From an uncultured Collinsella sp. (GTDB lineage: Bacteria; Actinomycetota; Coriobacteriia; Coriobacteriales; Coriobacteriaceae), in contig CAKUFD010000002.1 of NCBI GenBank assembly GCA_934647195.1, forward strand, positions 1 to 64,000: a DNA stretch of 64,000 nt, read 5' to 3'. The notes beneath the pieces were generated by a model that was given only the letters and a program-made list of their open reading frames with translations, made no database searches and was not told the DNA's origin. Made by a program: the position numbers and the translations under genes. This document shows positions 44,478 through 53,280 of this stretch, in pieces; the stretch's first letter is position 1; each line of letters starts with the position of its first letter.

Positions 44478-46181
44478 ATGTACAAGGGAGTAAACGCTTC
44501 CGAGGGTATCGGTATCGGCACCGTTGCCGTTGCTGTCGAGCCCGATCTGAGCTTTGAGGCCCACGCCGTCGAGGACGCTGCTGCCGAGAAGGAGCGCTAC
44601 GCCAAGGCTCTCGACGTCTTCTGCCAGAAGACCGAGGCCCAGGCCGAGGCCATGAAGGTCTCTGTTGGCGAGCACGAGGCCGAGATCATGATCGGTCACA
44701 TCGCGCTGGCACAGGACCCCGGCATGACCGATCAGATCAACCAGGCTATCGACGCCGGCACCTGCGCTGAGCAGGCGCTCGTCGACACCACCACCATGTT
44801 TGAGAACATGTTCCTCTCCATGGACGACGAGATGTTTCGTCTGCGCGCCGCCGACATCGCCGACATCCGTACCGGCCTTCTGGCCGAGCTTCTGGGTCGT
44901 GAGGTCGTCGACCTCTCCGTGCTGCCCGCCGGCACCGTCATCTGCGTGCATGACCTCACGCCTTCTATGACGGCCACCATCGACAAGAAGAACGTTGCCG
45001 CCATCGTTACCGAGACCGGCGGACGCACCTCTCACTCCGCCATCATCGCTCGCGCCCTCGAGATTCCCGCGGTCCTTTCCGTCGAGAATTCCTGCACCGA
45101 GCTTGCGAACGGTATGACGGTCATCGTCGACGGCTCCAAGGGCGTTGTCATTGCCGACCCCGACGAGGCAACCCTTGCCGATTACACCGCCCGCGCCGAG
45201 GCCTTCGCTGCCGAGAAGAAGGCCCTCGAGGCCTATCGCGGCAAGGAGACCGTCACCGCCGACGGCGTGAAGAAGATCCTCGCCTGTAACATCGGTAGCC
45301 CCGATGACGTCACTGCTGCTCTCGAGCACGACGCCGAGGCCATCGGCCTGTTCCGCTCTGAGTTCCTGTTCATGGACGCCAAGGAGCTTCCTTCCGAGAA
45401 CGAGCAGTTCGAGGCTTACCGCAAGGTTGCCACCGCTCTTAAGGGCAACCCCGTCATCATCCGTACGCTCGATGTGGGCGGCGACAAGGAGATCCCGTAC
45501 CTGCACATGGTCAAGGAAGAGAACCCCTTCATGGGCTTCCGCGCCGTGCGCTACTGCCTGGCCAACCCCGACCAGTACAAGGTCCAGCTGCGCGCTCTGC
45601 TGCGTGCCAGCGCCTTTGGTGACGTCAAGATCATGATTCCGCTCGTCACCTGCGTCGAAGAGGTTCGCGCCGTCAAGGCTCTCGTCGAGGAGTGCAAGGC
45701 TGAGCTCAAGGCCGAGGGCGTCGAGTTCGATGAGAACATCGAGGTCGGCATCATGGTCGAGACCCCTGCTGCTTCGCTCATCGCCGACAAGCTGGCCCAG
45801 GAGGCCGACTTCTTCTCCATCGGCACCAACGACCTGATCGGCTACACCATGTGCGCCGACCGCGGCAACGACACCATTTCCAACCTGTACCAGGTGTACT
45901 ACCCGGCCGTTCTCCGTTCGCTTAAGAACATCATCGAGAGCGGCGTCAAGGCTGGCATCATGGTCGGTATGTGCGGCGAGGCCGCTGCCGATCCTTTGCT
46001 GGAGCCGGTGCTCATTTCCTTTGGCCTGGAGGAGTTCTCCATGTCTGCACCGAGCATCCTGCGCGCCCGCAAGACCATCTCCCAGTGGTCCAAGGCCGAT
46101 GCCGACGCTCTTGCCGAGAAGGCTCTTGCGCTTGACACCGCCGAAGAGGTCAAGGCGCTTCTTGAGGCCAATGCTCGTTAA
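44478..46181 (+). CDS. ptsI: Phosphoenolpyruvate-protein phosphotransferase (enzyme I)
   Basis: The protein has 567 residues, the normal length, from ATG 44478 with AGAGGA upstream. TETGGRTSHSAIIARAL carries phospho-His186; the TIM-barrel part has LFRSEFLFMD, LDVGGDKEIPYL, TNDLIGYTMCADRGN and the active Cys499 in MVGMCGEAAAD. It takes phosphate from PEP and passes it to HPr in the cytoplasm. Location within a fructose cluster suggests this may be the main enzyme I, fed chiefly to the fructose system. The gene is strongly GC-rich with a codon bias of a highly expressed gene. Confidence 0.95.
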   Translation: MYKGVNASEGIGIGTVAVAVEPDLSFEAHAVEDAAAEKERYAKALDVFCQKTEAQAEAMKVSVGEHEAEIMIGHIALAQDPGMTDQINQAIDAGTCAEQALVDTTTMFENMFLSMDDEMFRLRAADIADIRTGLLAELLGREVVDLSVLPAGTVICVHDLTPSMTATIDKKNVAAIVTETGGRTSHSAIIARALEIPAVLSVENSCTELANGMTVIVDGSKGVVIADPDEATLADYTARAEAFAAEKKALEAYRGKETVTADGVKKILACNIGSPDDVTAALEHDAEAIGLFRSEFLFMDAKELPSENEQFEAYRKVATALKGNPVIIRTLDVGGDKEIPYLHMVKEENPFMGFRAVRYCLANPDQYKVQLRALLRASAFGDVKIMIPLVTCVEEVRAVKALVEECKAELKAEGVEFDENIEVGIMVETPAASLIADKLAQEADFFSIGTNDLIGYTMCADRGNDTISNLYQVYYPAVLRSLKNIIESGVKAGIMVGMCGEAAADPLLEPVLISFGLEEFSMSAPSILRARKTISQWSKADADALAEKALALDTAEEVKALLEANAR

Positions 46182-46271
46182 TCGTGCAGCGGTCATGAGA
46201 TAGGTAATTTGCAGGGTCGTACGGTGTGGAATCCCATGTCGTGCGGCCTTGCGTTCAAGTTAGGGGGATTT

Positions 46272-47204
46272 ATGTTTTACACGCTAACTGCCAACCCGGC
46301 CGTCGATATGACGGTCGCCTGCCAGGCGCTGGTGCCCGACGAGAACATTCGCTCGAGCCACGCCAGCTACACGCCTAACGGTAAGGGCCTGGACGTTTCG
46401 TTCGCTCTTAAGAAGTTTGGCGTCGACTCTGTCGCGCTTGGTTTCTTTGCCGGCTTCACGGGTCGCTTCATTGTCGATGAGACCATGAACATGGGCTGCC
46501 TCTGCCGTCCGGTGTGGACCGACGGCATCACCCGTATCAATTCCTACCTCAACGACGGTGAGCACGAGTACGGCGTCTTGAACCCGGGTGCTCCGCTTAC
46601 TCCGCAGGCTCAGCAGGAGCTGTACGACATTTTGGATACCGCTGGCAACCTTGACTGCCTCGTTGTTTCCGGTTCTGTGCCGCCCAAGGCTTCTCCGGAC
46701 TTCCTGGACAAGGTTATGGACCATGCTCATGCCCGCGGCGCCGACGTGGTTCTCGACCTCTCCAGCTCCAAGCTCAAGACCTTGGCTTCTAAGAAGCCGC
46801 TGCTCATCAAGCCCAACCATCACGAGATGCGCGAGATCTTCGGTGTCACGATTGATACCGATGACGATGCTCGTCGCGCCCTTGCTATGGCTCATGAGGT
46901 GGGCGTGCAGAACGTCCTGCTCACGATGGGTAGCCGCGGCTCTGCCTACTTCTCCAACGGCGAGGATATTTGGTATGCCAAGCGTCAGTTCAACATCAAG
47001 CTGGTCTCTTCCGTGTGCGCCGGCGACTGCACGCTCGCTGCCTTCCTTACCATGTGGTACAACGATCGCGACAACGTGGAGAGCGCAATGAAGCTCGCTC
47101 TCGCTACCGGTGCTAACGTTGCCGAGAGTGTTGGCCTGGGCGATTTCTCGCACGTTGACGAGTACAGCAAGCGCATCGAGGTTCGTAAGCTTCCTCGCCT
47201 GTAA
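46272..47204 (+). CDS. fruK: 1-phosphofructokinase (PfkB family), first copy
   Basis: The protein has 310 residues; AGGGGG precedes ATG 46272. MFYTLTANPAVDMTV is the family opening, TPNGKGLDVSFALKKFGV the sugar-phosphate loop, LLIKPNHHEMREIFG and VCAGDCTLAAFL the ATP and catalytic-Asp region (GAGDS-like motif altered to CAGDC). It phosphorylates fructose 1-phosphate to fructose 1,6-bisphosphate, the step after import by the permease. A second, diverged copy lies at 47545. Members of the same family include tagatose-6-phosphate kinase, but the context favours FruK. Confidence 0.85.
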   Translation: MFYTLTANPAVDMTVACQALVPDENIRSSHASYTPNGKGLDVSFALKKFGVDSVALGFFAGFTGRFIVDETMNMGCLCRPVWTDGITRINSYLNDGEHEYGVLNPGAPLTPQAQQELYDILDTAGNLDCLVVSGSVPPKASPDFLDKVMDHAHARGADVVLDLSSSKLKTLASKKPLLIKPNHHEMREIFGVTIDTDDDARRALAMAHEVGVQNVLLTMGSRGSAYFSNGEDIWYAKRQFNIKLVSSVCAGDCTLAAFLTMWYNDRDNVESAMKLALATGANVAESVGLGDFSHVDEYSKRIEVRKLPRL

Positions 47205-47251
47205 GGCTTGGGGGCGTCGCCTCGCTCTCGAACATATTGTTCGGTCTTTTT

Positions 47252-47290
47252 GGCCGGGTGCTATATCCCCCTATGGCACCCGGCCTTTTT
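47252..47290 (+). terminator. Terminator after first fruK
   Basis: GGCCGGGTGC (47252-47261) pairs perfectly with GCACCCGGCC (47276-47285), then TTTTT. A second phosphofructokinase gene follows about 260 bases later, so it probably has its own promoter. Confidence 0.85.
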
Positions 47291-47291
47291 A

Positions 47292-47335
47292 TGTGACAAA
47301 AAGTCGACAGGTTTATTTTGTCACATTTTGCCGTT
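47292..47335 (+). repeat. Palindromic intergenic repeat, copy 2
   Basis: TGTGACAAAAAGTCGACAGG then TTTATTTTGTCACATTTTG. It starts two bases after the T-run of the terminator, in the same orientation as copy 1. CCGTTCAC words follow at 47331 and 47350. The remaining 47360-47544 shows only a likely promoter region for the next gene. Confidence 0.85.
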
Positions 47336-47544
47336 CACGGGCCCAAATCGACCGTTCACTGGAGTTTGTGCAGGTAGATGCTGTGATGTTGTCTTGTTTG
47401 TAAATGGCACGCGCAGGGGTCCGGCTTTCGTTTTTCGTCGTGTTTGTTTGTTTTTGGACAGGGCTTTCGCAGGCCTTCGATTTGGTACGCTAAAAGCGGT
47501 TTTTCACAGCAATTTAGCCTCGTGAACCAAACAAAGGAGACATC

Positions 47545-48474
47545 ATGATCTACACCCTTACCGCCAATCCCGCCATCGATTACAACATCACGTGCGATGG
47601 CCTGGAGCCCAACTGCGTCACGCGTACGCGCGATGCCGTCTATAGCCCTAACGGCAAGGGCCTGAACGTCTCTTTTGCCCTCCATCACTTTGGCAAAGAC
47701 ACGGCAATCCTGGGCTTTTTTGCTGGCTTTTCCGGTCGCTATATCGTTGAAGGCGCCGAGGCCAAGGGTGTTGACGTGCATCCCGTGTGGACCGATGGTA
47801 TCACGCGTGTAAACGTATTTCTTAATGCGCAGGACCGTGAGTTCAATATGGTGAACGCCGGTGCCGCCGTGAATCTCGCTAACGAGCAGGAGATGTACGA
47901 CCTGATCGATTCTCTTGAGGATATGGAGTGTTTGGTTATTTCCGGTTCGTTGCCGCCGCACACCTCGGAGGATTTCCTTGCGCAGGTTATCTCGCGCGTT
48001 AAGGCTCGTGGCGCAGAGTTCGTGCTCGATATCTCGAGCCATCAGCTGTCCGATCTTATTGCCGAGGAGCCGCTGCTTATCAAGCCTAATGACGACGAGT
48101 TGCTCGATATCTTTGGTCTTGAGGTCTCGCTTGATGACGAGCAGACGGTTGTGGACGCCATGGCCGAGCTTCATAAGAAGGGCGCCAAGAACGTGCTGCT
48201 CACGCTTGGCGGCAAGGGCGCATATTTCTCCAATGGTCAGCATATCTGGTATGCGCGCTGCACGGTGCCGGTGAAGGTGCTTTCGACGGTCTGTGCCGGC
48301 GATTCCACGCTCGCGGCGTTCCTGTCCATGTGGCACGACGATCCCGAGCATGTCGAGGATGCACTGCGTTTGGCCATGGCGACGGGTGCCAATGTCGTCG
48401 AGTGTGCCGGCCAGGGCGATTTTGCCAAGGTTGACGAGTATCGCCAGCATGTCGAGGTCCGCACCCTCGACTAG
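47545..48474 (+). CDS. 1-phosphofructokinase-like PfkB kinase, second copy
   Basis: The protein has 309 residues; AAAGGAG precedes the ATG. It aligns along its length with the first copy: MIYTLTANPAIDYNITCDG, SPNGKGLNVSFALHHFGKD, PLLIKPNDDELLDIFG and VCAGDSTLAAFLSMWH (here the canonical Ser is kept). Differences are spread over the protein, so the duplication is old. It may be a second fructose-1-phosphate kinase or act on tagatose 6-phosphate. A palindromic repeat begins one base after its stop codon. Confidence 0.8.
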   Translation: MIYTLTANPAIDYNITCDGLEPNCVTRTRDAVYSPNGKGLNVSFALHHFGKDTAILGFFAGFSGRYIVEGAEAKGVDVHPVWTDGITRVNVFLNAQDREFNMVNAGAAVNLANEQEMYDLIDSLEDMECLVISGSLPPHTSEDFLAQVISRVKARGAEFVLDISSHQLSDLIAEEPLLIKPNDDELLDIFGLEVSLDDEQTVVDAMAELHKKGAKNVLLTLGGKGAYFSNGQHIWYARCTVPVKVLSTVCAGDSTLAAFLSMWHDDPEHVEDALRLAMATGANVVECAGQGDFAKVDEYRQHVEVRTLD

Positions 48475-48475
48475 A

Positions 48476-48518
48476 TGTGACACGAAGTCGTCAGGTTTAA
48501 TTTGTCACATTCTGCCGT
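48476..48518 (+). repeat. Palindromic intergenic repeat, copy 3
   Basis: TGTGACACGAAGTCGTCAGG then TTTAATTTGTCACATTCTG. It has three changes relative to copies 1 and 2. It begins one base after the kinase stop and lies about 250 bases upstream of the RAYT gene. Confidence 0.8.
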
Positions 48519-48553
48519 TCGCCGATTATCGCTAAAAACTGCCTTTTGAAATG

Positions 48554-48590
48554 TGGACCCGCCGTGAGTTTCCGGCGGGTCCATTTGTTT
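48554..48590 (+). terminator. Terminator after second phosphofructokinase gene
   Basis: TGGACCCGCCG (48554-48564) pairs perfectly with CGGCGGGTCCA (48573-48583), followed by TTTGTTT. It closes the fructose cluster. The stretch 48591-48763 contains no other recognised feature. Confidence 0.85.
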
Positions 48591-48763
48591 GCCGCTGATT
48601 TGTTTGCAGCGGGCAAGCAGTAGTGTTGGATTTCTGTTAGATGCGGGGGATATTTTTGTTAGAAGATGCAGAAACCATGCAGATACCGTCTGCCGTTATT
48701 TCCCCTGATGAAAGCCACTGCTTTCTAAGCTGTTGTTAAATCAAATTAGCCGAGGGGGGCATT

Positions 48764-49507
48764 ATGGCAGCAGATGCGCGCAAAAAATCAGAGTCGGGCT
48801 ACTATCATGTGAGCGCTCGAGGCAATGGCCGCCAATTGATTTTTGAGGACGATGATGACCGGCGTCTGCTGCTGCAAAAACTCGAGGAGGTTTTTGCTCG
48901 TAAACATATCGTTGTTATTGCCTGGTGTTTGATGGGCAATCATTTTCATCTGGCGCTGCTCGATCAGGAGCAAGCGTTATCCGCTGCTTTTCAGGCGGTG
49001 CTCTCGTCATATGCTCGTATTTACAATCGCAAGACGGGCCATTCTGGTCATCTGTTCGATGCGAGATTTTGGAGCGAGCCGATCGAGAGCGAGGCACAGC
49101 TGCTCGAGACTGTTCGCTATATTCACAACAATCCGCAAAAGGCCGGTATAGAATTTGCCTCGCGTTATCGATGGAGCAGCTACGGCCAGTATGCGCGCGG
49201 GGGAGAGGGACTTGCGGACACGAGCATGGTGCTGGAGTTAACCGGTGGGCCGCGCGGCTTCGTTGCCTTTATGAATAGCATCTTGCCCGTATGGGATCCT
49301 ATGGAGGAAGAGCTGGAAAGGCTTCGACGTGATTCTCGTATAGTTGAGGTTTTGGCTCAGCATGGAATTGCGAGTCCCGCAAAGATAAAAACCCTGCCAA
49401 AACCCGTCCGCGATGACCTCTTGGTTGATTTGAGGGCCCGCGGCTTCAGCATACGTGAGCTGGAGCGCTTGACGGGAATTGGCAAGGGCGTTATTCAGCG
49501 ATTGTGA
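48764..49507 (+). CDS. REP-associated tyrosine transposase (RAYT, Y1/HUH family)
   Basis: The protein has 247 residues; GAGGGGG precedes the ATG. The Y1 transposase core is complete: SGYYHVSARGNGRQLIF, the HUH pair His60-x-His62 in MGNHFHLALL, and Tyr119 in RYIHNNPQKAG, the motif typical of RAYTs. The C-terminal ~70 residues include a helix-turn-helix (FSIRELERLTGIGKGVIQRL) absent from IS200 TnpA. RAYTs nick and move REP palindromes but lack IS ends. Copies of a palindromic repeat lie on both sides (48476 and 49522, the latter inverted), the arrangement expected if those repeats are its REP substrate. Confidence 0.85.
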   Translation: MAADARKKSESGYYHVSARGNGRQLIFEDDDDRRLLLQKLEEVFARKHIVVIAWCLMGNHFHLALLDQEQALSAAFQAVLSSYARIYNRKTGHSGHLFDARFWSEPIESEAQLLETVRYIHNNPQKAGIEFASRYRWSSYGQYARGGEGLADTSMVLELTGGPRGFVAFMNSILPVWDPMEEELERLRRDSRIVEVLAQHGIASPAKIKTLPKPVRDDLLVDLRARGFSIRELERLTGIGKGVIQRL

Positions 49508-49521
49508 AGAGACGATGAAAA

Positions 49522-49553
49522 GGTGACAAAATAAACCTGTCGTTTTGCTGTCA
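49522..49553 (-). repeat. Palindromic intergenic repeat, copy 4 (inverted, diverged)
   Basis: GGTGACAAAATAAACCTGTC then GTTTTGCTGTCA: the reverse complement of the consensus with changes at both ends. It lies between the convergent RAYT and aminopeptidase genes, three bases from the latter's stop. Confidence 0.75.
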
Positions 49554-49555
49554 GG

Positions 49556-50899
49556 TTAGGCGAGAGATCCCATGGGGTCCCAGGGGGCGAGTTCAATCGG
49601 GTCGCCCTCAAAGGCAGCGAGCTCTTCGGGCGTGAGGTACTTCTTGTCCACCACAACTTGGTAAACGTACTCGTCGAACCATGCGGCGGAGCCGATGTCG
49701 TAGCCTTTGTGGCCATGGTCTTCGCCCCAGCTGTTTTCAATGCGCCAAGAGGTCGGCTCGCCCGCTTCATCAAGGCTTACGCCTTGCAAGGTCATGGCGT
49801 GTGTCATGAGCGATTCGCCGTATTGCAAGCGCGCCCCCTTGTCGAGGCCCGACTCGATAGGCAGGCCAAAGAGCGCGTCGACATCGATCGAGGCGGGGTC
49901 GAGCAAGCCGCGCTCAGAGTCAAATCCTTGGTCCACGTCGGAGCCAAACCATACGGGCAGGCCGTCGCGCATCTGTGCCACAGCCACGCGCTTGAGCGAC
50001 TCGATGGGCAGGTTGACGTAGCGAACCCCGCCGTCTTCGGCGACATTTCCCAGATATTTAACGGTGTAAGAGCGATAATACGGCTTGTCGGGCGTGGGTG
50101 CATTGATGATTGAGATATAGCTGTCGAGGTCCATGCTCACGTACTCGCGGAAGAACTCTTGCGGCGTATAGGTGCCGGACGCCTTGAGTTCGCCTTTCTC
50201 GTCGCGAATACGGACGTCAAACTTCGCGGGCGGCTCGCCCAGGCAGATTACTAGAGCGCGGTAGACATTCGAGAGCATCTCGTCCTTCGTTGCCCGCAGC
50301 TCATCTGAGGTCTTGTCAGCAGCTACTGCTTCGCGGAGCTCTTTTGCGCATGCGCGCAGGTAGCGGGTGAGATACTTGCCCAGATCTCGGGTGTTGGAGG
50401 AGTTCGCCGTCTCGGGCATGGCTTCTTTGGGGCACACGCCGTATTTTTTGACGAGTGAGCGGAACATATCCCATTGGCCTCCGTCGCACAGCGGGTCTGC
50501 CAGCAAGAAAGACACCTCGCGTCCGGCGAGGTCTTGATCGGCGGTGGCGATAATGTTCTCGAAGAACCAGTTGGCACGCTCGTATTTGTCCCAGAAGAGG
50601 GGATAGGCCTGCGAGAGCTCGAAGGTCTTGATGCCCAGTTTTTTGATGATGCGGTAGCGCATGGTATTGAGGCTGGCGAACATCCAGCAGCGGCCGGAGC
50701 GTTTCTGGTTGGTGATGTCGCCTTGCTTCAGCTGGATATCGAACGTGGTGGAGGCGAGAGATGCCGCCTGCGGATTGTGCGCTGCGGCGCGGATGCCGCA
50801 GGAACTGGCTGCATTGCGGGCGATAATGCAGGCGCGGTCCTGCGCAATTTGGACGGACGTCTTTTTGGCGATGGTGGGATCGATCGCACGCATGTTCAT
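49556..50899 (-). CDS. pepC: Aminopeptidase C (bleomycin hydrolase family, C1B)
   Basis: The protein has 447 residues from ATG 50899 with GGAG seven bases upstream; a longer open frame has no site. The papain-like triad is visible: Cys71 in NQKRSGRCWMFASLN, His367 in MTHAMTLQGV and Asn389 in RIENSWGED. FELSQAYPLFWDKYERANWF and GGQWDMFRSLVKKYGV are family hallmarks. Members are cytoplasmic hexameric peptidases that trim peptides from the N-terminus. Length matches the family. It is monocistronic, converging with the RAYT gene. Confidence 0.93.
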   Translation of the reverse strand: MNMRAIDPTIAKKTSVQIAQDRACIIARNAASSCGIRAAAHNPQAASLASTTFDIQLKQGDITNQKRSGRCWMFASLNTMRYRIIKKLGIKTFELSQAYPLFWDKYERANWFFENIIATADQDLAGREVSFLLADPLCDGGQWDMFRSLVKKYGVCPKEAMPETANSSNTRDLGKYLTRYLRACAKELREAVAADKTSDELRATKDEMLSNVYRALVICLGEPPAKFDVRIRDEKGELKASGTYTPQEFFREYVSMDLDSYISIINAPTPDKPYYRSYTVKYLGNVAEDGGVRYVNLPIESLKRVAVAQMRDGLPVWFGSDVDQGFDSERGLLDPASIDVDALFGLPIESGLDKGARLQYGESLMTHAMTLQGVSLDEAGEPTSWRIENSWGEDHGHKGYDIGSAAWFDEYVYQVVVDKKYLTPEELAAFEGDPIELAPWDPMGSLA

Positions 50900-51229
50900 G
50901 CTTGGGCTCCAATCGTTTATGCGGGTCGGTGCGCGTACGACGCGTGACGCTGCCCTTCCCGTGTTGGCTGACCATCGCAAATATATTCCTGTCGAGATGT
51001 GAAATAAAGATGCGAGTGGCAGGGCAGTAGCGTTGCTCGGCGGTCGGTTTGATGTGGGCTGCTCAGTCGTGGTGGCCGACAAGGAGCTGCTGGCGCCATC
51101 GTGATGAAATATGTAGGACCTATGAAAATGTGACGAAATAAACCTGTCGACTTTTTGTCACAGGGGGAAGCGGGGTGGGGAGTGGAGTCGGTATACTGGT
51201 GGGCAAAACGAAAAAAGGAAGGGAAGTCG
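50900..51229. other. Intergenic region between pepC and cca
   Basis: The 330 bases carry the upstream regions of two divergent genes. The only structured element I see is repeat copy 5 (51125-51162). No gene, tRNA or obvious operator is supported. Confidence 0.5.
51125..51162 (-). repeat. Palindromic intergenic repeat, copy 5 (inverted)
   Basis: AAAATGTGACGAAATAAACC then TGTCGACTTTTTGTCACA. It shares the left flank AGGACCT..GAAAATGTG with copy 6, so the repeated unit extends about 10 bases further in this orientation. Lies upstream of the CCA-adding enzyme. Confidence 0.85.
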
Positions 51230-52714
51230 GTGGCGGATATCAGCGCATATGAGGGTGTGGATCTTGAGGGGACGCGGCTGTCGGGGCCTGCGTGTCGCGT
51301 GTTGTGCGCGCTTGAGGCCGCAGGCCTCGAGGTATGGGTCGTGGGTGGCTGGGTGCGCGACGCCCTTATGCATGCGCCTTCCCACGATGTCGATATGTGC
51401 TGCTCGGCTCCCTGGCAACAAAGCAAGGCGGCGCTCGAGGCCGCAGGCATCGATGTGGTTGAGTCGGGCATTAAATTCGGCGGCATTACCGCCATTGCAG
51501 ATGGCGAGCGCATCGAGGTCACCACGTATCGCCTTGACGGCTTCTATACCGACGGCCGTCATCCAGAGGAGGTAACTCGCGCCGAGCGCGTGGAAGACGA
51601 CCTCGCCCGCCGCGATTTTACGGTGAACGCCATGGCGTGGCATCCCGTTCGCGGCCTACTGGATCTCTATGATGGCGTGGGCGACCTTGCGCGTCATGAG
51701 GTTCGGGCGGTGGGGGAGCCGCGTCGTCGTTTTGAGGAAGACGCCCTGCGCATGCTTCGCGCCGTGCGTTTTGCCTGCCGTCTGGACTTTACCGTGGAGC
51801 CCGCCACGCGAAAGGCCTTGGCGGATTGCGCGCCCCTGCTCGATGCCGTCGCACGCGAGCGCGTTGGTGTGGAGTTGCAGGGCATTCTCGCAACTGGCCT
51901 TGGAGGAGATGCTCTTGAGCGCTATCCCGAGGTGATGTGCGCTGCTATTCCCGAACTTGCACGTGGACGGGGCTTTGATCAGTGCAGCATCTACCATGAT
52001 TACGACGTTTACGACCATACCCATCGCGTGCTTACGGTGGCATGCGTGCTCGCTCGCGTGCGAGACGATGGAGGGGCGCCAACTACCGCCATTTCGCCCT
52101 CCCTTATGTGGGCGGCTCTTCTGCATGATATTGGAAAGCCCGAAACGTTCTTTAAGGATGAGGAGGGACACGGTCATTTTTACGGCCATCCCGAGCTTGG
52201 CTCCACGATGGCGCAGAAGATTATGCATCGTCTGGCTTTGCCAAACGATTTGATTCGCGATGCCTGCCTTCTCATCAAATATCACGATCGTCCGCTTAAG
52301 GCCAACCGAAAGAGCTTGTTGAGGATGATGAACCGCTTTGCGGCGGTGGGTGCGGATACTCCTCGACTTATGGACGAGCTGTTCGATCTTAAGCGCGCCG
52401 ACGCGCTGGGCAAGTCTGCGCTCTGTTTTGAGTACGTGTGGGAAGTCGAGCGCATGCGAGAGATGGTCCATGAGCTGCTCGAGGCTGGCGAGGCATATAG
52501 CGTGAAGACCTTGGCTATTTCGGGTCGCGACCTTATTGCTGCGGGCGTTGAGCCTGGTCGTCAGATCGGCGAATTACTGGAGCAGGCCCTTGCGGCGACG
52601 ATGCAAGGTGCCGTTTCCAATGATCGGGATGACTTGCTGGGGTATCTCGTGCAGGAGGCGGGTGTCTGTGCGGATGCTTCTACCTCGACGCTTCATGATT
52701 CATCCATAAATTAG
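51230..52714 (+). CDS. cca: CCA-adding tRNA nucleotidyltransferase with HD domain
   Basis: The protein has 494 residues from GTG 51230, preceded by GGAAGGGAAG; an open frame begins earlier but has no site. VWVVGGWVRDALM and HDVDMC (Asp53, Asp55) are the class II nucleotidyltransferase metal site, RRDFTVNAMAWHP the motif C and RRRFEEDALRMLRAVRFACRL the tRNA-arm region. An HD phosphohydrolase domain follows (ALLHDIGKPETFF, about residue 300). It adds or repairs the 3' CCA of tRNAs; fittingly, the tRNA-Arg gene in this window lacks an encoded CCA while those just downstream have it. Three tRNA genes follow. Confidence 0.92.
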   Translation: MADISAYEGVDLEGTRLSGPACRVLCALEAAGLEVWVVGGWVRDALMHAPSHDVDMCCSAPWQQSKAALEAAGIDVVESGIKFGGITAIADGERIEVTTYRLDGFYTDGRHPEEVTRAERVEDDLARRDFTVNAMAWHPVRGLLDLYDGVGDLARHEVRAVGEPRRRFEEDALRMLRAVRFACRLDFTVEPATRKALADCAPLLDAVARERVGVELQGILATGLGGDALERYPEVMCAAIPELARGRGFDQCSIYHDYDVYDHTHRVLTVACVLARVRDDGGAPTTAISPSLMWAALLHDIGKPETFFKDEEGHGHFYGHPELGSTMAQKIMHRLALPNDLIRDACLLIKYHDRPLKANRKSLLRMMNRFAAVGADTPRLMDELFDLKRADALGKSALCFEYVWEVERMREMVHELLEAGEAYSVKTLAISGRDLIAAGVEPGRQIGELLEQALAATMQGAVSNDRDDLLGYLVQEAGVCADASTSTLHDSSIN

Positions 52715-52798
52715 GACGATTTTAAATCACCCCTTGCGCAAAAGCCTCGGTATCCCGTAATATAGCTTTCGCGTTGAGGCAGCACTGCTTCAGTACAT

Positions 52799-52875
52799 GG
52801 CCCGTTCGTCTAGCGGTTCAGGACGCCGCCCTCTCAAGGCGGAGATCACCGGTTCGAATCCGGTACGGGCTACCA
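52799..52875 (+). tRNA. tRNA-Glu (anticodon CTC), first copy
   Basis: The gene is 77 nt including encoded CCA. Acceptor GGCCCGT pairs with ACGGGCT (G-T at the end), the D-arm is CGTCTAGCGGTTCAGGACG, the anticodon loop CCTCTCAAG gives CTC, and the T-arm is CCGGTTCGAATCCGG. Reads GAG codons. An identical second copy lies at 53170. Confidence 0.95.
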
Positions 52876-52887
52876 TCGATTGTTCAG

Positions 52888-52909
52888 GGCTCCTTCGGGA
52901 GCCTTTTTT
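52888..52909 (+). terminator. Terminator after first tRNA-Glu
   Basis: GGCTCC-TTCG-GGAGCC (52888-52903) with a UUCG-type tetraloop, followed by TTTTTT. The same hairpin follows the second tRNA-Glu. Confidence 0.9.
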
Positions 52910-53080
52910 CATTTCGAGGATTCTTTGATGCTGCGTGTCGTGGCTGCTTCTCATCGTCCTTATTCGATCGGTTTTTGCGCCGACGAAAAAAAGTTTAAAT
53001 TGAGGCTTGCTAACCAGTTGCATCTGCCGTAATATACTTTCTTGCGCAACGGCAGCAACCGAGCGCGACTGGATGCATCT

Positions 53081-53154
53081 TGGGATGTCGTCTAATGGCA
53101 GGACAGCGGATTCTGGTTCCGTCAATGGGGGTTCGACTCCCTCCATCCCAGCCA
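53081..53154 (+). tRNA. tRNA-Gln (anticodon CTG)
   Basis: The gene is 74 nt including encoded CCA. Acceptor TGGGATG pairs with CATCCCA, the D-arm is CGTCTAATGGCAGGACAG, the anticodon arm GCGGA-TTCTGGT-TCCGT gives CTG, and the T-arm is GGGGGTTCGACTCCCTC. Reads CAG codons. It sits between the two tRNA-Glu genes, 15 bases before the second. Confidence 0.95.
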
Positions 53155-53169
53155 GTGCATCTTACATAT

Positions 53170-53246
53170 GGCCCGTTCGTCTAGCGGTTCAGGACGCCGC
53201 CCTCTCAAGGCGGAGATCACCGGTTCGAATCCGGTACGGGCTACCA
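53170..53246 (+). tRNA. tRNA-Glu (anticodon CTC), second copy
   Basis: Identical over all 77 nt to the gene at 52799-52875, including the encoded CCA. Identity continues about 28 bases further through the terminator stem, showing a recent duplication or conversion. Probably co-transcribed with tRNA-Gln. Confidence 0.95.
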
Positions 53247-53257
53247 TCGATTGTTCA

Positions 53258-53280
53258 GGGCTCCTTCGGGAGCCCTTTTT
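53258..53280 (+). terminator. Terminator after second tRNA-Glu
   Basis: GGGCTCC-TTCG-GGAGCCC (53258-53275) followed by TTTTT. Same stem as at 52888 with one extra closing pair. Confidence 0.9.

Noticed and set aside
44343..46196. Long open frame (617 codons) opposite ptsI
   Set aside because: Same antisense shadow effect over a highly biased gene; no ribosome site and no recognisable domain.
46284..48483. Minus-strand open frames opposite both phosphofructokinase genes
   Set aside because: Shadows of strongly supported plus-strand kinases; composition typical of antisense translation.
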